64,000 bases of DNA from Arthrospiribacter ruber (GTDB taxonomy: Bacteria > Bacteroidota > Bacteroidia > Cytophagales > Cyclobacteriaceae): positions 186,001-250,000 of the forward strand of contig NZ_RPHB01000008.1 in NCBI RefSeq assembly GCF_019343195.1. The letters are read 5' to 3'. Positions 44,536 to 52,993 of the stretch are shown here, piece after piece. Below the pieces are notes generated by a model, which worked only from the letters and a program-made list of their open reading frames with translations, made no database searches and had not been told where the DNA came from. Made by a program: the position numbers and the translations under genes. Position 1 is the first letter of the stretch; each line of letters opens with the position of its first letter.

Positions 44536-44786
44536 TTACTTCTTGCCTTCGTCTGCAAAGCTGATTAAGCACTTCAGTAAAAATGATATGGTCCAGCACG
44601 ATGATGTCCAGGTGTTTCCCGGCATCGGAGAGTTTCTGGGTCAGTCTTTTGTCCTGTTCCGAAGGTCTGATATTTCCTGAAGGATGGTTGTGCACCAGGA
44701 TCAATGAGCAGCTCTGGTTTTCCAAAGCATGTTTAAAATTCTCTTTGGGGGTTTGAGATGGTGCTATTTGTTCCACCGCTGCCCAT
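44536..44786 (-). pseudogene. radC: RadC-type JAB/MPN domain remnant with two frameshifts
   Basis: The middle part encodes the JAB metal motif LILVHNHPSGNIRPSEQD and AGKHLDIIVLDHIIF, typical of RadC proteins (UPF0758). Correct reading of the 5' part (SGGTNSTISNP) needs one C less in the C5 run near 44745-44750. The natural C-terminus SFADEGKK is reached at 44536-44562 only after another one-base shift following IIFTE. The N-terminal half of the protein is missing. Short JAB proteins like this are frequent passengers of mobile elements in Bacteroidota, so this is probably element debris. Confidence 0.75.
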
Positions 44787-44945
44787 CTTTATTTTTCTCA
44801 TGACCTGGTGGTTATTGGTTTATCAACTGGTACAGCGAAGTATTCCCGATATTTGATTTTTTAAGGCTAATCATTAGGTGAAAATCTTTTGCCCAAGATT
44901 TTAACATAATGGATTCACATACCTGGAATTTATTTTTCATTGAAA

Positions 44946-44960
44946 ATGACAAAAGTCTCA
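44946..44960. promoter_or_regulatory. TGACAAAA-type motif upstream of hsp20
   Basis: ATGACAAAAGTCTCA lies about 100 nt before the Hsp20 ATG. It matches ATGACAAAAATCTCA upstream of the GH130 genes in 14 of 15 positions and ATGATAAAAGTCAT upstream of the histidine kinase over the first 12 with one change. Confidence 0.45.
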
Positions 44961-45055
44961 ATGTGGGGCTGAAAACATCATTATTTTCAAAATACAACTT
45001 TTTTAAATTTCGCTATCAATTCAAATCTTCCTCACTTAATTTAAATTAATGTACC

Positions 45056-45499
45056 ATGAAACTATTAAATGAAAACAAAGAGGTAGGTTTTCTACCTACC
45101 TTAATCTCAGACTTATTGGATAATGACAGTATTTTCAGTCCTACTGGATTGCAACTTGAACTTCACAAGAAATTGCCAGCTGTAAACATCAGAGAAAGTG
45201 GCAAAGAATTCAACATTGAGTTTGCTGTCCCAGGATTTGATAAAAAGGACTTTCATATTGAGATTCAAAACAGTTTAATGACTGTTCTGGCTAAAAAAGA
45301 AGTTGAAAAAACAGAAGAAAATGAACATTTCACAAGAAAGGAGTTCAGTTTGAATTCGTTCAACAGGTCATTTACCCTTCCAAAAAATGTCGATACTGAC
45401 AAAGTCCATGCAGAATACATTGATGGAATCCTCAAAGTAAGGATGCAGAAAAAAGAAGAGGAAAAAGCAATTCCTTCCAAAGAAATAAAGATAAAATAA
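45056..45499 (+). CDS. hsp20: Small heat shock protein, Hsp20/alpha-crystallin family
   Basis: 147 residues with an alpha-crystallin domain (about 45-135: PAVNIRESGKEFNIEFAVPG, FDKKDFHIEIQNSLMTVLA, RSFTLPKNVDTDKVHAEYIDGILKV) and a short basic tail (SKEIKIK). It is an ATP-independent holdase that protects unfolding proteins. It is transcribed alone and opens a cluster of stress-type genes. Upstream lies one copy of the recurring TGACAAAA-type motif. Confidence 0.93.
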   Translation: MKLLNENKEVGFLPTLISDLLDNDSIFSPTGLQLELHKKLPAVNIRESGKEFNIEFAVPGFDKKDFHIEIQNSLMTVLAKKEVEKTEENEHFTRKEFSLNSFNRSFTLPKNVDTDKVHAEYIDGILKVRMQKKEEEKAIPSKEIKIK

Positions 45500-45652
45500 A
45501 GAAAAAGACCACTGATCAAGGCTTTCTCAAGTTATTAAACTTGAGCTAAGCCTCTTTTAGATAAAACCTTCGGATTTCTTTGCATCTAAAGCAATCCAAC
45601 AAATCTCCATTTTTGAAATAAGCAAAACCTGAAAACCAATTTGAGGTTATAG

Positions 45653-45790
45653 TCAAAAGAAATTTGACTTTTTAAAATTGAGCATTTTCCTCTTAATAGC
45701 AGTCCTATTTTCAGGTCCGACCATATAACTTGCCAAAACTCCGGTTAACATACCAGCTAACAAACTTAAAATCGACTTCATTATTTTCAT
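45653..45790 (-). CDS. Tiny membrane protein, YtxH-like
   Basis: A 45-residue frame starting MKIMKSILSLLAGMLTGVLA. It has one Gly-rich membrane helix followed by YMVGPENRTAIKRKML and a basic tail, like the N-terminal part of YtxH/gas-vesicle-type stress proteins. The start has a purine-rich AGAGAAG upstream. It lies 12 nt after the stop of the class II ribonucleotide reductase gene on the same strand and could be cotranscribed. The small size lowers certainty. Confidence 0.6.
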   Translation of the reverse strand: MKIMKSILSLLAGMLTGVLASYMVGPENRTAIKRKMLNFKKSNFF

Positions 45791-45801
45791 TGCTTCTCTA
45801 T

Positions 45802-47601
45802 TTAAGTTAACAATTTTTTCAATCTTGCATGGATACTGTTTAAGTAAAGTAAAGAATCATTACAAAAGCATTGCTCATGAACTATCTGACCGTCAATGGA
45901 TTCAAAGGGCTGATGTTCCTTAGATCTATTTCTATAAACGGTGACACCCTTAGCCCCTCCGTACCAGGCCATCTTAAAAGCCCAATCAACTTCCGTCATC
46001 GTAGCAGATTCTGGAAGGTTAATGGTTTTTGAAATGGCATTGTCGGTATGATTCTGGAAAGCCAGTTGATGTTTCAAATGGATTTGAAAAGGAACTTCCT
46101 GTGCTGTTTTAAACAGTTCTTTTAAATCTTCAGGTAGACCGGGTATATTTTTCAGTTTTCCTTCTGCGCAAATTCTATCAATTATTCCTTTTGAATACAG
46201 ACCTCTTGAGGTTAAAATTGACTCAAGAGCAGGATTTAAACTCTGTGGAGTTTGGTTTTTCAATTGGTATTCTTGCCTGTTGTTTAAAGTAAATAAAGGT
46301 TCAATAGAAGGGGAAACTTCAGCAAGAAAAGAAATGGATCCAGTTGGGGCAATTGCAGTACAAGTCGCATTTCTCAGTGGCTGCATTGGATAATAGATAC
46401 TCTTTTCCCAATTGGGAAAAGGTTCTCTTTCCAAAGCCAGGTCAAAGGATGCGTTCCATGACTTTTCTTTAATAAATTTCATGATTTTGGAAGCCAATTC
46501 TATAGCTTCATTACTTGTATAGGGGATCCCCAAACGAATCAGCATATCGGCCCAACCCATCACACCTAATCCAACCTTCCTATTGCCTTTGGCCATGAAT
46601 TCAATTTGGGGTATTGGGTAGTTATTCACGTCAATTACATTATCCAAAAAGCGAATTGCGGTGTTTACAGTTTCCCCAAGCTTTTTCCAGTTTATAAAGG
46701 AGGATTTTGAGAATGGTAAAGCGACCATTTTTGCTAAGTTGAGGGATCCTAAGTTACACGCCTCATAAGGTAATAAAGGAACTTCCCCACAAGGGTTGGT
46801 CCCTGTTATTCTCCCTAAGCTTGGCGTCGGATTATGTCTATTAATCTCATCCAAAAACAGTATTCCTGGATCACCATTCCACCATGCTTGGCGGACAATT
46901 GATTTCCATAAATATTTGGCTGGTATTTTTCTTATTACTTCACCACTTTCTGGATGTATAAGCTCAAAAACTTTGTCCTGGAACATGGCTTGCATAAATT
47001 CATCCGTGATCCCTACAGAAATATTAAAATTTTGGAAATCACTTCCTGAAACCTTAGCATTTACGAACTCTTCAATATCGGGATGCGAAACATGCAAAGC
47101 ACCCATATTGGCTCCTTTTCTTCTTCCGGGCTTCATTATGATTTCTGTCAAAGAATCTATCTGTCTGATAAAATCTATAGGCCCTTTGTATGACTCCCCT
47201 TTTAATGTTGTTTCACCCCTTGGATTCAGACCTGATAAATCGTAACCTGTCCCCCCGGAATTTTCCTGAATCATAGCAGAAACCCTCATGCACTCGTCCA
47301 TTGCAGCTTTGTCATCAGATACCGGCAAGACAAAACAGGCACATAATTGCTGAAAAGGCTTACCGGCATTGATCAAGGTTGTTGAATTTGGTAAAAACAA
47401 ATAATTCCGCATCAATTCGAAAAATCTACCTTCCCAAAAACTTTTACTTTGATGAGTTCTGTAATTCTTCTCCGCATTGCCCACCGCTACCGCTACCCGA
47501 CTAAACATTTGTTCAGGGGATTCCAAGCTATGGCTTTTAACATCCTCCAATAGATAGCGACTTTTCAGGAGAGTGTGTGCTTTATCGGTAATTTCTTGCA
47601 T
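45802..47601 (-). CDS. nrdJ: Adenosylcobalamin-dependent (class II) ribonucleotide reductase
   Basis: A 599-residue NrdJ/NrdZ-type reductase. Key segments are FLPNSTTLINAG, the first active Cys in LCACFVLPVSD, GGTGYDLSGLNPRG, the radical-site region GTNPCGEVPLLPYEACNLGSLNL, and TCTAIAPTGSISFLAEVSPSIEP. A Cys-x-Cys near the end (HEQCFCN) may be the redox pair. It is short for the family and has no NrdB partner here, as expected for an oxygen-independent B12 enzyme. It makes deoxynucleotides without oxygen. The gene is divergent from a histidine kinase gene with a shared regulatory gap. Confidence 0.88.
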   Translation of the reverse strand: MQEITDKAHTLLKSRYLLEDVKSHSLESPEQMFSRVAVAVGNAEKNYRTHQSKSFWEGRFFELMRNYLFLPNSTTLINAGKPFQQLCACFVLPVSDDKAAMDECMRVSAMIQENSGGTGYDLSGLNPRGETTLKGESYKGPIDFIRQIDSLTEIIMKPGRRKGANMGALHVSHPDIEEFVNAKVSGSDFQNFNISVGITDEFMQAMFQDKVFELIHPESGEVIRKIPAKYLWKSIVRQAWWNGDPGILFLDEINRHNPTPSLGRITGTNPCGEVPLLPYEACNLGSLNLAKMVALPFSKSSFINWKKLGETVNTAIRFLDNVIDVNNYPIPQIEFMAKGNRKVGLGVMGWADMLIRLGIPYTSNEAIELASKIMKFIKEKSWNASFDLALEREPFPNWEKSIYYPMQPLRNATCTAIAPTGSISFLAEVSPSIEPLFTLNNRQEYQLKNQTPQSLNPALESILTSRGLYSKGIIDRICAEGKLKNIPGLPEDLKELFKTAQEVPFQIHLKHQLAFQNHTDNAISKTINLPESATMTEVDWAFKMAWYGGAKGVTVYRNRSKEHQPFESIDGQIVHEQCFCNDSLLYLNSIHARLKKLLT

Positions 47602-47608
47602 GGTGTCC

Positions 47609-47630
47609 AGTCCCGGTTTATTCTGGGACT
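47609..47630 (-). promoter_or_regulatory. Hairpin over the ribosome-binding region of nrdJ
   Basis: AGTCCC (47609-47614) pairs with GGGACT (47625-47630) around a ten-base loop, 8-29 nt before the nrdJ ATG. It would sequester the purines nearest the start. No cobalamin-riboswitch core was seen, so translational control by this hairpin is only a possibility. Confidence 0.4.
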
Positions 47631-47702
47631 AAAGGTATTTGCTTTATCTAAATTACATAATGACAAATCTTATGAAGATAAAAGATTTTTGAAGTTTAAA
47701 TT

Positions 47703-47716
47703 ATGATAAAAGTCAT
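47703..47716. promoter_or_regulatory. Palindrome ATGAT-AAAA-GTCAT between nrdJ and the kinase gene
   Basis: An inverted repeat with CRP/FNR-like geometry (5-4-5), placed almost equally far from both start codons (about 102 nt each). Towards the kinase it is centred about 52 nt before the start of a -7 match TAATTTTG (47761-47768). A related half-motif ATGACAAATCT occurs at 47660-47670. Confidence 0.5.
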
Positions 47717-47818
47717 ATTAAGTAACATCATTACTCATTTTATTAGATTTATACAAAATATAATTTTGTCATAGAATTATGTTTTGTTTAGGGTTATTAT
47801 TTGTTTCCGGGGATAATC

Positions 47819-49771
47819 ATGATGGTTTTGATCAGGCATAAAAAAAGAAAAAAACTGGTGCTTCTGGCTGGAGTCCTTATGCTTTCAGGATTTTTTATCT
47901 ATGAACTTTTTCCTGGCAACAAACTGATTACTTTATCCTATTTAATAGTGCTTCCTTTCATTTTGCTTGCTCTGGAATCTAAAAAAGAAGCATGCTTTAT
48001 CGGATTAATCACTACAGTTTTTATCGCAGTAGGGTACTTGAATTCCGACTTCAATGGAAAAGCCTTTTTAACCAACAACAGGTTATTAGCCGGTGTAAAT
48101 GTATGGGTGATTGTATGTCTGGGTATTTACATAAAACAAACCCTAAGAAATGAAAAAACAGCAAGAAATCATTTAAATGCCATATTTGAAAATTCGACAG
48201 AAGGAATTATCGTGGTCAATCCAAAGGGTGAAATAATAATGATCAACTCTCAGGCAATAAAAATATTCGGATATCAAGAACAAGAGCTAAAGGCCAAGAT
48301 CATTGATCAATTTATATTGGAAAGGTTCAGCAATAACCATGATTTATTAAGAACAAGGTTCCACCAATTTCCCCACCATAGAAATAAAGATAAAGTTCTT
48401 GAGCTAGGAGCCAATCGCAAAGATGGGACTGGGTTCATTTCGGAAGTCAGCATGGCCAATTTTTTCGGAAATGACGGGTTGATGACCATTGTTTTTGTAA
48501 ATGATATAACCGACCGGAAAAATGATCTTAAAAAGATCCGGCAATTAAATGAAGAATTGGAAATCAGGGTATTGGATAGGACCAAAAAGCTCACAGATGC
48601 ATTTTCAAATCTGGAAAAGATGAATTCCGATCTCCAAAGAGAAATTTTAGCTAGGGAAAAAGCAGAAAAGAGACTTATAGAATCCCACAAGCTATATAAA
48701 GCTATGGCCAAGCACTTTCCAAGTGGCATTATTGGTATTGTAGACAAAAATTTAAAGCACTTACTGGTCACTGAAGAGGATAGCCTGGAAATCAAACTTC
48801 AGGACAAATACCTTCTTGATGGAAAAATTTTCACATTAATGAATCCTGTAGAAAAGCAAAAATTAAATTTAGAGTTGAAAAAGGCTTTTTTGGGTAAAAC
48901 GATATCTCTCGAGATCGCAGTTGAAGAAAATTTTTACAATTTAAAAGCTGTCCCACTACCTAAAGAAAACCAAATTATTGACAAAGCTTTAATTGTCATT
49001 TCAGATTTCACAAACATTAAAAAAAATGAGCTTGAGCTCAAGAAAAACCTTGAAAGAGAAAAGGAATTAGGAATCATCAAAACAAGGTTTATTTCGACAG
49101 CTTCGCACGAATTCAGAACTCCATTGGCGACCATTTTGACATCAGCCTACCTATTAAAAACTTTTTCAGGTGAAGCCTTAAACCAATTAAAACTTATGCA
49201 CCTTAACCGAATAAGCAAATCTGTGAATGACCTTACAGACATCCTTGATGATTTTCTTTCATTGAGCAAACTGGAAGAAGGAAAGGTCAAGGTTGAATAT
49301 GTCCAAATAGAGCTGGATACATTTTTGAAAGAGATTGTTAAGGAAATGGAGCTTCAGGTGAAAAACCATCAGGTTTTGGATTATAAACATAAAGGAGAAA
49401 AGTATTGGTTAACCGATAAAAAAATTTTGAGAAATATTGTTGTCAACCTACTTTCCAATGCAATCAAATATTCGCATCCACACAGTTCAATTAAATTTAG
49501 TTCCTCTATTTTACCGGGTAAGCTTACACTGACTTTCCATGACAAAGGCTTGGGTATTCCAGCCAAGGATCTCCCTTTGATTTTCGAACGTTTTTTCAGA
49601 GCTGAAAATGTATCCCATATTCAGGGTACCGGTTTAGGGCTCAACATTGTAAAGAAATTTATAGAGTTGATGGGAGGTACTATTAATATAAAAAGTAAAG
49701 AAAATATAGGAAGTACTTTCTCGGTATTACTTCCGGATCCAACAAATTCAAGTACCCAACACTTAAATTAA
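47819..49771 (+). CDS. Membrane-bound PAS-domain sensor histidine kinase
   Basis: About 650 residues from ATG 47819, preceded by a GGGGAT ribosome-binding site (the nominal frame begins at a TTG at 47801). Three or four membrane segments (about 10-110) are followed by a PAS domain (about 125-235, FENSTEGIIVVNPKGEIIMIN, RKDGTGFISEV), a coiled coil (240-290), a second PAS-like region (about 295-400), HisKA with the phospho-acceptor His430 (STASHEFRTPL) and a HATPase (NIVVNLLSNAIKYS, HDKGLGIPAKD, GTGLGLNIVKKF). The response-regulator gene follows 6 nt later, a cognate pair. The signal sensed is unknown; redox or oxygen is suggested by neighbours. Confidence 0.92.
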   Translation: MMVLIRHKKRKKLVLLAGVLMLSGFFIYELFPGNKLITLSYLIVLPFILLALESKKEACFIGLITTVFIAVGYLNSDFNGKAFLTNNRLLAGVNVWVIVCLGIYIKQTLRNEKTARNHLNAIFENSTEGIIVVNPKGEIIMINSQAIKIFGYQEQELKAKIIDQFILERFSNNHDLLRTRFHQFPHHRNKDKVLELGANRKDGTGFISEVSMANFFGNDGLMTIVFVNDITDRKNDLKKIRQLNEELEIRVLDRTKKLTDAFSNLEKMNSDLQREILAREKAEKRLIESHKLYKAMAKHFPSGIIGIVDKNLKHLLVTEEDSLEIKLQDKYLLDGKIFTLMNPVEKQKLNLELKKAFLGKTISLEIAVEENFYNLKAVPLPKENQIIDKALIVISDFTNIKKNELELKKNLEREKELGIIKTRFISTASHEFRTPLATILTSAYLLKTFSGEALNQLKLMHLNRISKSVNDLTDILDDFLSLSKLEEGKVKVEYVQIELDTFLKEIVKEMELQVKNHQVLDYKHKGEKYWLTDKKILRNIVVNLLSNAIKYSHPHSSIKFSSSILPGKLTLTFHDKGLGIPAKDLPLIFERFFRAENVSHIQGTGLGLNIVKKFIELMGGTINIKSKENIGSTFSVLLPDPTNSSTQHLN

Positions 49772-49777
49772 CCTGTC

Positions 49778-50839
49778 ATGAACCAAAAAATTCTTGTAAT
49801 TGAAGATAACAGAGAGATGTTGGAGAACATTTCTGATATCCTGAAGCTTGCCAGTTATGATGTTATTGGTGCTTCAAACGGCAAAGAGGGAATTCAATTG
49901 GCCCAAAGCTCTTCGCCTGATTTAATTCTTTGTGATATCGTGATGCCTGAGCATGATGGTTATGAAGTTTTACACATTTTAAACAAAAACAAAAAGACAT
50001 CAGATATTCCATTCATTTTTTTAAGCGCAAAAGCTGAGAAATCAGATTTTAGGACAGGGATGAACTTAGGTGCTGATGATTATTTAGTCAAACCTTTTGA
50101 CGGACATGAATTACTTACAGTCATCGAAAAATCCATTCAAAAAAATCATATGTTAAAAACTTCCTTTAGAGACACAGTTTGGGGACAGGGTTTTATTGAA
50201 TTTAAGGACAGGGAATCAAAAGAATTGAGTAAACTAATAAAAGGAAAACAAAAAAGAACTTTTTACAAAAAGGAAATAATTTATAATGAAGGTGACACTG
50301 CTCATGATATTTTTTTTATTTCGAATGGTTTGTTAAAAACATTCAAATCCTCAACAGATGGAAAAGAGTTGATCACAGGACTGCATGGCCCGGGATCATT
50401 TTTAGGGTATGTATCTATTTTGGGAAATGTTGCTTATACAGAAAGTGCTTTCACTATGGATGAATCCGAAGTTTTCCAGATCCCTAAAAATGAATTTTTG
50501 AACACCTTAGGTACCAATAAAGAAATTTCCACTTACTTTTTAATGCAGTTATCAAACAGACTGATAAAGAGTGAGGAATTTATGGTTGATTTGGCATATG
50601 CTTCAAACAGACAGAGAACGGCTTCGGTATTGAACAGACTTCATGAACAATTTCACAATTCCCAGGACCTAAATTCATTCATAGAATTATCCAGAAAGGA
50701 TATTTCTTATCTTGTAGGAACTGCAACAGAGTCCCTTAACCGTTGTCTTGCCGAGTTCAGGGATGAAAAAATAATTGAGCTTTGTCCTGAAGGAATCAGA
50801 ATTTTAGACTTTCCGAAATTGAAAAAAATCATTTATTGA
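49778..50839 (+). CDS. Receiver-CRP/FNR fusion transcription factor
   Basis: 353 residues combining a CheY-like receiver (1-125; phospho-acceptor Asp53 in LILCDIVMPEHDG, Ser83, Lys105 in DYLVKPFDG) with a CRP/FNR-type cyclic-nucleotide-binding fold (about 150-275, YNEGDTAHDIFFISNGLLK) and a CRP-type winged helix (about 295-340, LSRKDISYLVGTATESLNRCLAEF). The recognition helix keeps the Glu and Arg that contact TGA-type half-sites in CRP/FNR proteins. No FNR cysteine cluster is present, so oxygen is not read by iron-sulfur. Phosphorylation by the adjacent kinase probably replaces an allosteric ligand. It is the likely reader of the TGAYAAAA/RTCAT sites nearby. Confidence 0.9.
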   Translation: MNQKILVIEDNREMLENISDILKLASYDVIGASNGKEGIQLAQSSSPDLILCDIVMPEHDGYEVLHILNKNKKTSDIPFIFLSAKAEKSDFRTGMNLGADDYLVKPFDGHELLTVIEKSIQKNHMLKTSFRDTVWGQGFIEFKDRESKELSKLIKGKQKRTFYKKEIIYNEGDTAHDIFFISNGLLKTFKSSTDGKELITGLHGPGSFLGYVSILGNVAYTESAFTMDESEVFQIPKNEFLNTLGTNKEISTYFLMQLSNRLIKSEEFMVDLAYASNRQRTASVLNRLHEQFHNSQDLNSFIELSRKDISYLVGTATESLNRCLAEFRDEKIIELCPEGIRILDFPKLKKIIY

Positions 50840-51915
50840 AAATTGTCTGCTAAATCGCTTGATCCAAGTGCAGCACTGAGAGCCCTTGGTTCTACCTTAT
50901 AGGGATATGGTTTATATTGCATGTAATTCGCGATAGAATTTAAGTAGCATCTGGCCTTCAGCAGGTTATTGGTAAATTCGGTTTTATTTCTACATTCACT
51001 GGCACGGATGAAAAGTACTTTTGCTCTAATGTTTGCCCTGTAACATTTGTAATAGTTCAGAATTTCAAAATCTTCTTTGTTCAGAAGTGCTCCTGTAATC
51101 AAATTGTATTCATATATAAAAGAAGCACTCAATCCTTTTTGCTTATAAAATTCCATATCCATCGCCAAAAAAGCTATTTCACTCAAAACATCGATGGTCC
51201 TTAGAGAATCGTCAAATTCAATGCAATCAAACAGGACAGGTGGATCGAGGATGAAAACATTTCCCGAATGAAGATCTCCATGAACCAACCTTACAAAACC
51301 TAGGTTTGATCTTTGGTGAATTCTTTCAGCATGCTTGCTCAGGAAATCATTGCTCCAGGCGACCGAACTTTTTACAATCTCCCTTGCCCCTGTCCCTAGA
51401 TACTTTGCTGCTAAAGGTTCAATTTTTGTCAAATCATTAAAAAGAGAGTTCATTTTCAATATACTGATTTCAGATTTTACTCTTTCAGCTTTATCATGGA
51501 TTTTTGCAATCACCCTTGCTAAGGATCTGACATGTCCAATTTTCAACATATTGGTATCCAACATGATATCCATTTGGGTATTAAAATCCATTTTTTTCAT
51601 TTTTACCGCATAATCCAAAATCCTCCCTCTCCCTCTTCCTATATGCCATGTGCCATTCTTTTTTTTTATGGGTAAAACACCTAAATAAATGTCTGAATAA
51701 AGTCGGTTCAGTACATACTCCCGATAACAAAAATGCTTCCTCAGTGGCAAAGTGGAGAAGTCTAGAAAACCGAGTTTGACAGGCTTTTTGATTTTAAAAA
51801 CAAATTCTTCACCAACCAAAACCCAGGAAATGTGCGTTTCAATTAGATTTGCTTTTAAAGAGATGCCATTATAGTAGGCATTATTTTTTAGATCCAACAA
51901 TTCTTCAGTCCTCAT
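50833..51915 (-). CDS. Aminoglycoside-phosphotransferase-like kinase (COG2187)
   Basis: 360 residues with an APH-type kinase fold: LVHGDLHSGNVFIL (catalytic loop) and LFDCIEFDDSLRTIDVLSEIAFLAMD (metal-binding loop). The N-terminal lobe has ETHISWVLVGEEFVFKIKKPV. In many bacteria this domain is the N-terminal half of a fusion with a P-loop kinase (COG0645); here the two are separate genes one base apart. A mycobacterial fusion homologue belongs to the DosR dormancy regulon. The substrate is unknown. The 3' end overlaps the convergent regulator gene by 7 nt. Confidence 0.82.
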   Translation of the reverse strand: MRTEELLDLKNNAYYNGISLKANLIETHISWVLVGEEFVFKIKKPVKLGFLDFSTLPLRKHFCYREYVLNRLYSDIYLGVLPIKKKNGTWHIGRGRGRILDYAVKMKKMDFNTQMDIMLDTNMLKIGHVRSLARVIAKIHDKAERVKSEISILKMNSLFNDLTKIEPLAAKYLGTGAREIVKSSVAWSNDFLSKHAERIHQRSNLGFVRLVHGDLHSGNVFILDPPVLFDCIEFDDSLRTIDVLSEIAFLAMDMEFYKQKGLSASFIYEYNLITGALLNKEDFEILNYYKCYRANIRAKVLFIRASECRNKTEFTNNLLKARCYLNSIANYMQYKPYPYKVEPRALSAALGSSDLADNFQ

Positions 51916-51916
51916 T

Positions 51917-52423
51917 TCAGGTTACATTAATATAATTAACTGCCTCTTCCAACATATGAGTTATATTATCGCTAGAAGATCTGAGCTTCAGACAGGGTAA
52001 GGACATTTGCTCAAACTCCGCCTTGATTTTTTTAAAAGCCAAAAAGTCAGCTTCACTATCAGCCCTAGGCCTTTCCAATCTTTTTTTTATCAAAGAAATT
52101 GGAGCTGAAATAACCAGAAATTTGACTGCCACTTGATGCTTTTGTCCCAAATTCAGAAATAGTTGTCGTGTACTGTTTAAATAAAAAGTTGCATCTACCA
52201 CCACTATTGCTTTGCCTTCCAGTAAGCCTTCGGTAATATTAGCAAGCCATTCATATACAAACATTTTATCTTCCAGGTTATACCTTCCCTTTAAATGGAG
52301 CATTTCCCTTACCTTATCACTGCTCAAATAAGACGCATTGAGCTTTTCAGCCAATAATCTTGCAAAGTAACTTTTCCCGGAACCTGGCAAACCCATTACA
52401 ATAATGATCATACCCATAATCAA
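51917..52423 (-). CDS. P-loop kinase (COG0645), partner of the APH-like kinase
   Basis: 168 residues with a Walker A motif (IIIVMGLPGSGKSYFARLLA), SSDKVREML, and VVVDATFYLNSTRQLF, characteristic of the AAA_33/zeta-toxin-like small-molecule kinases. Usually fused to the COG2187 domain encoded next. An internal start at the fourth codon (MIIIVMG) is also plausible. It ends one base before the ATG of the APH-like gene, so translation is probably coupled. Confidence 0.82.
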   Translation of the reverse strand: MIMGMIIIVMGLPGSGKSYFARLLAEKLNASYLSSDKVREMLHLKGRYNLEDKMFVYEWLANITEGLLEGKAIVVVDATFYLNSTRQLFLNLGQKHQVAVKFLVISAPISLIKKRLERPRADSEADFLAFKKIKAEFEQMSLPCLKLRSSSDNITHMLEEAVNYINVT

Positions 52424-52993
52424 TTAACTCAATCAAAAATGATTAAATCAATATTTCATTTTCATGACATTTGCTTTCAAAAAGCAAGATTTTTTTCATT
52501 TACGAAAACAGTCAAAACACTTGGACCTATAAAGGGCACCTTACTTCTTTCAAAAAACTCTACAGGAGTTATCACTTACAAGTAGCATATAGGCACCCGA
52601 ATTATACTTTTAATGAGAAAAATCTTAAATATCAAAACTTTTATCATCAAGGGTCTATTTCCTTGTCTGTAATTTCGATCCAACATAATGAAAGTCTCAT
52701 AATCAGGTCAGCCTTCAGAGATTTTGTTCACATCAACTGAAAGTCTGATAGGTCTGCAAACACAGAAAATCTGTACTGAATTTAAGCCCAGCATTGTGTA
52801 AACCTTGACAAAATACAGCCGATCAAAAGAAATATTCTGTCATAGGTTCTTAAAGCGGGAAGTCAAACCCCCGCTTTTTGTTTTTACAATCATGATATTT
52901 CAACCATAAACCAAATAACTCCAAGATAAAATCTTATCTAAACTCTTCAAATCCCTTTAAAACATCTGTTCAAACTTTAGCCAAAACAACAAA
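52424..52993. other. 570-nt region with a terminator and a TGACAAAA motif but no supported gene
   Basis: Upstream of both the minus-strand kinase pair and the plus-strand PEP synthase gene. It contains TTGACAAAATAC (52805-52816), about 190 nt before ppsA, and an intrinsic terminator (52852-52884) on the plus strand. A TTG-started frame at 52471-52740 has no recognisable protein character. A small RNA ending at the terminator, or an attenuated ppsA leader, would fit. Confidence 0.4.
52852..52884 (+). terminator. Intrinsic terminator or attenuator before ppsA
   Basis: AAAGCGGG (52852-52859) pairs with CCCGCTTT (52870-52877) around a ten-base loop, followed by TTGTTTTT. It is oriented for plus-strand transcripts although no plus-strand gene precedes it. 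Confidence 0.65.

Noticed and set aside
44812-44997. 61-residue minus-strand frame before hsp20
   Set aside because: No homology-like pattern; overlaps the likely hsp20 control region.
46796-47245. 149-residue plus-strand frame antisense to nrdJ
   Set aside because: Shadow frame within a well-supported reductase gene.
47602-47700. Cobalamin riboswitch before the B12-dependent reductase
   Set aside because: The leader is too short and no B12-box-like conserved core was seen.
52471-52740. 89-residue plus-strand frame upstream of ppsA
   Set aside because: TTG start, no ribosome-binding site, and no recognisable protein pattern; more likely non-coding.
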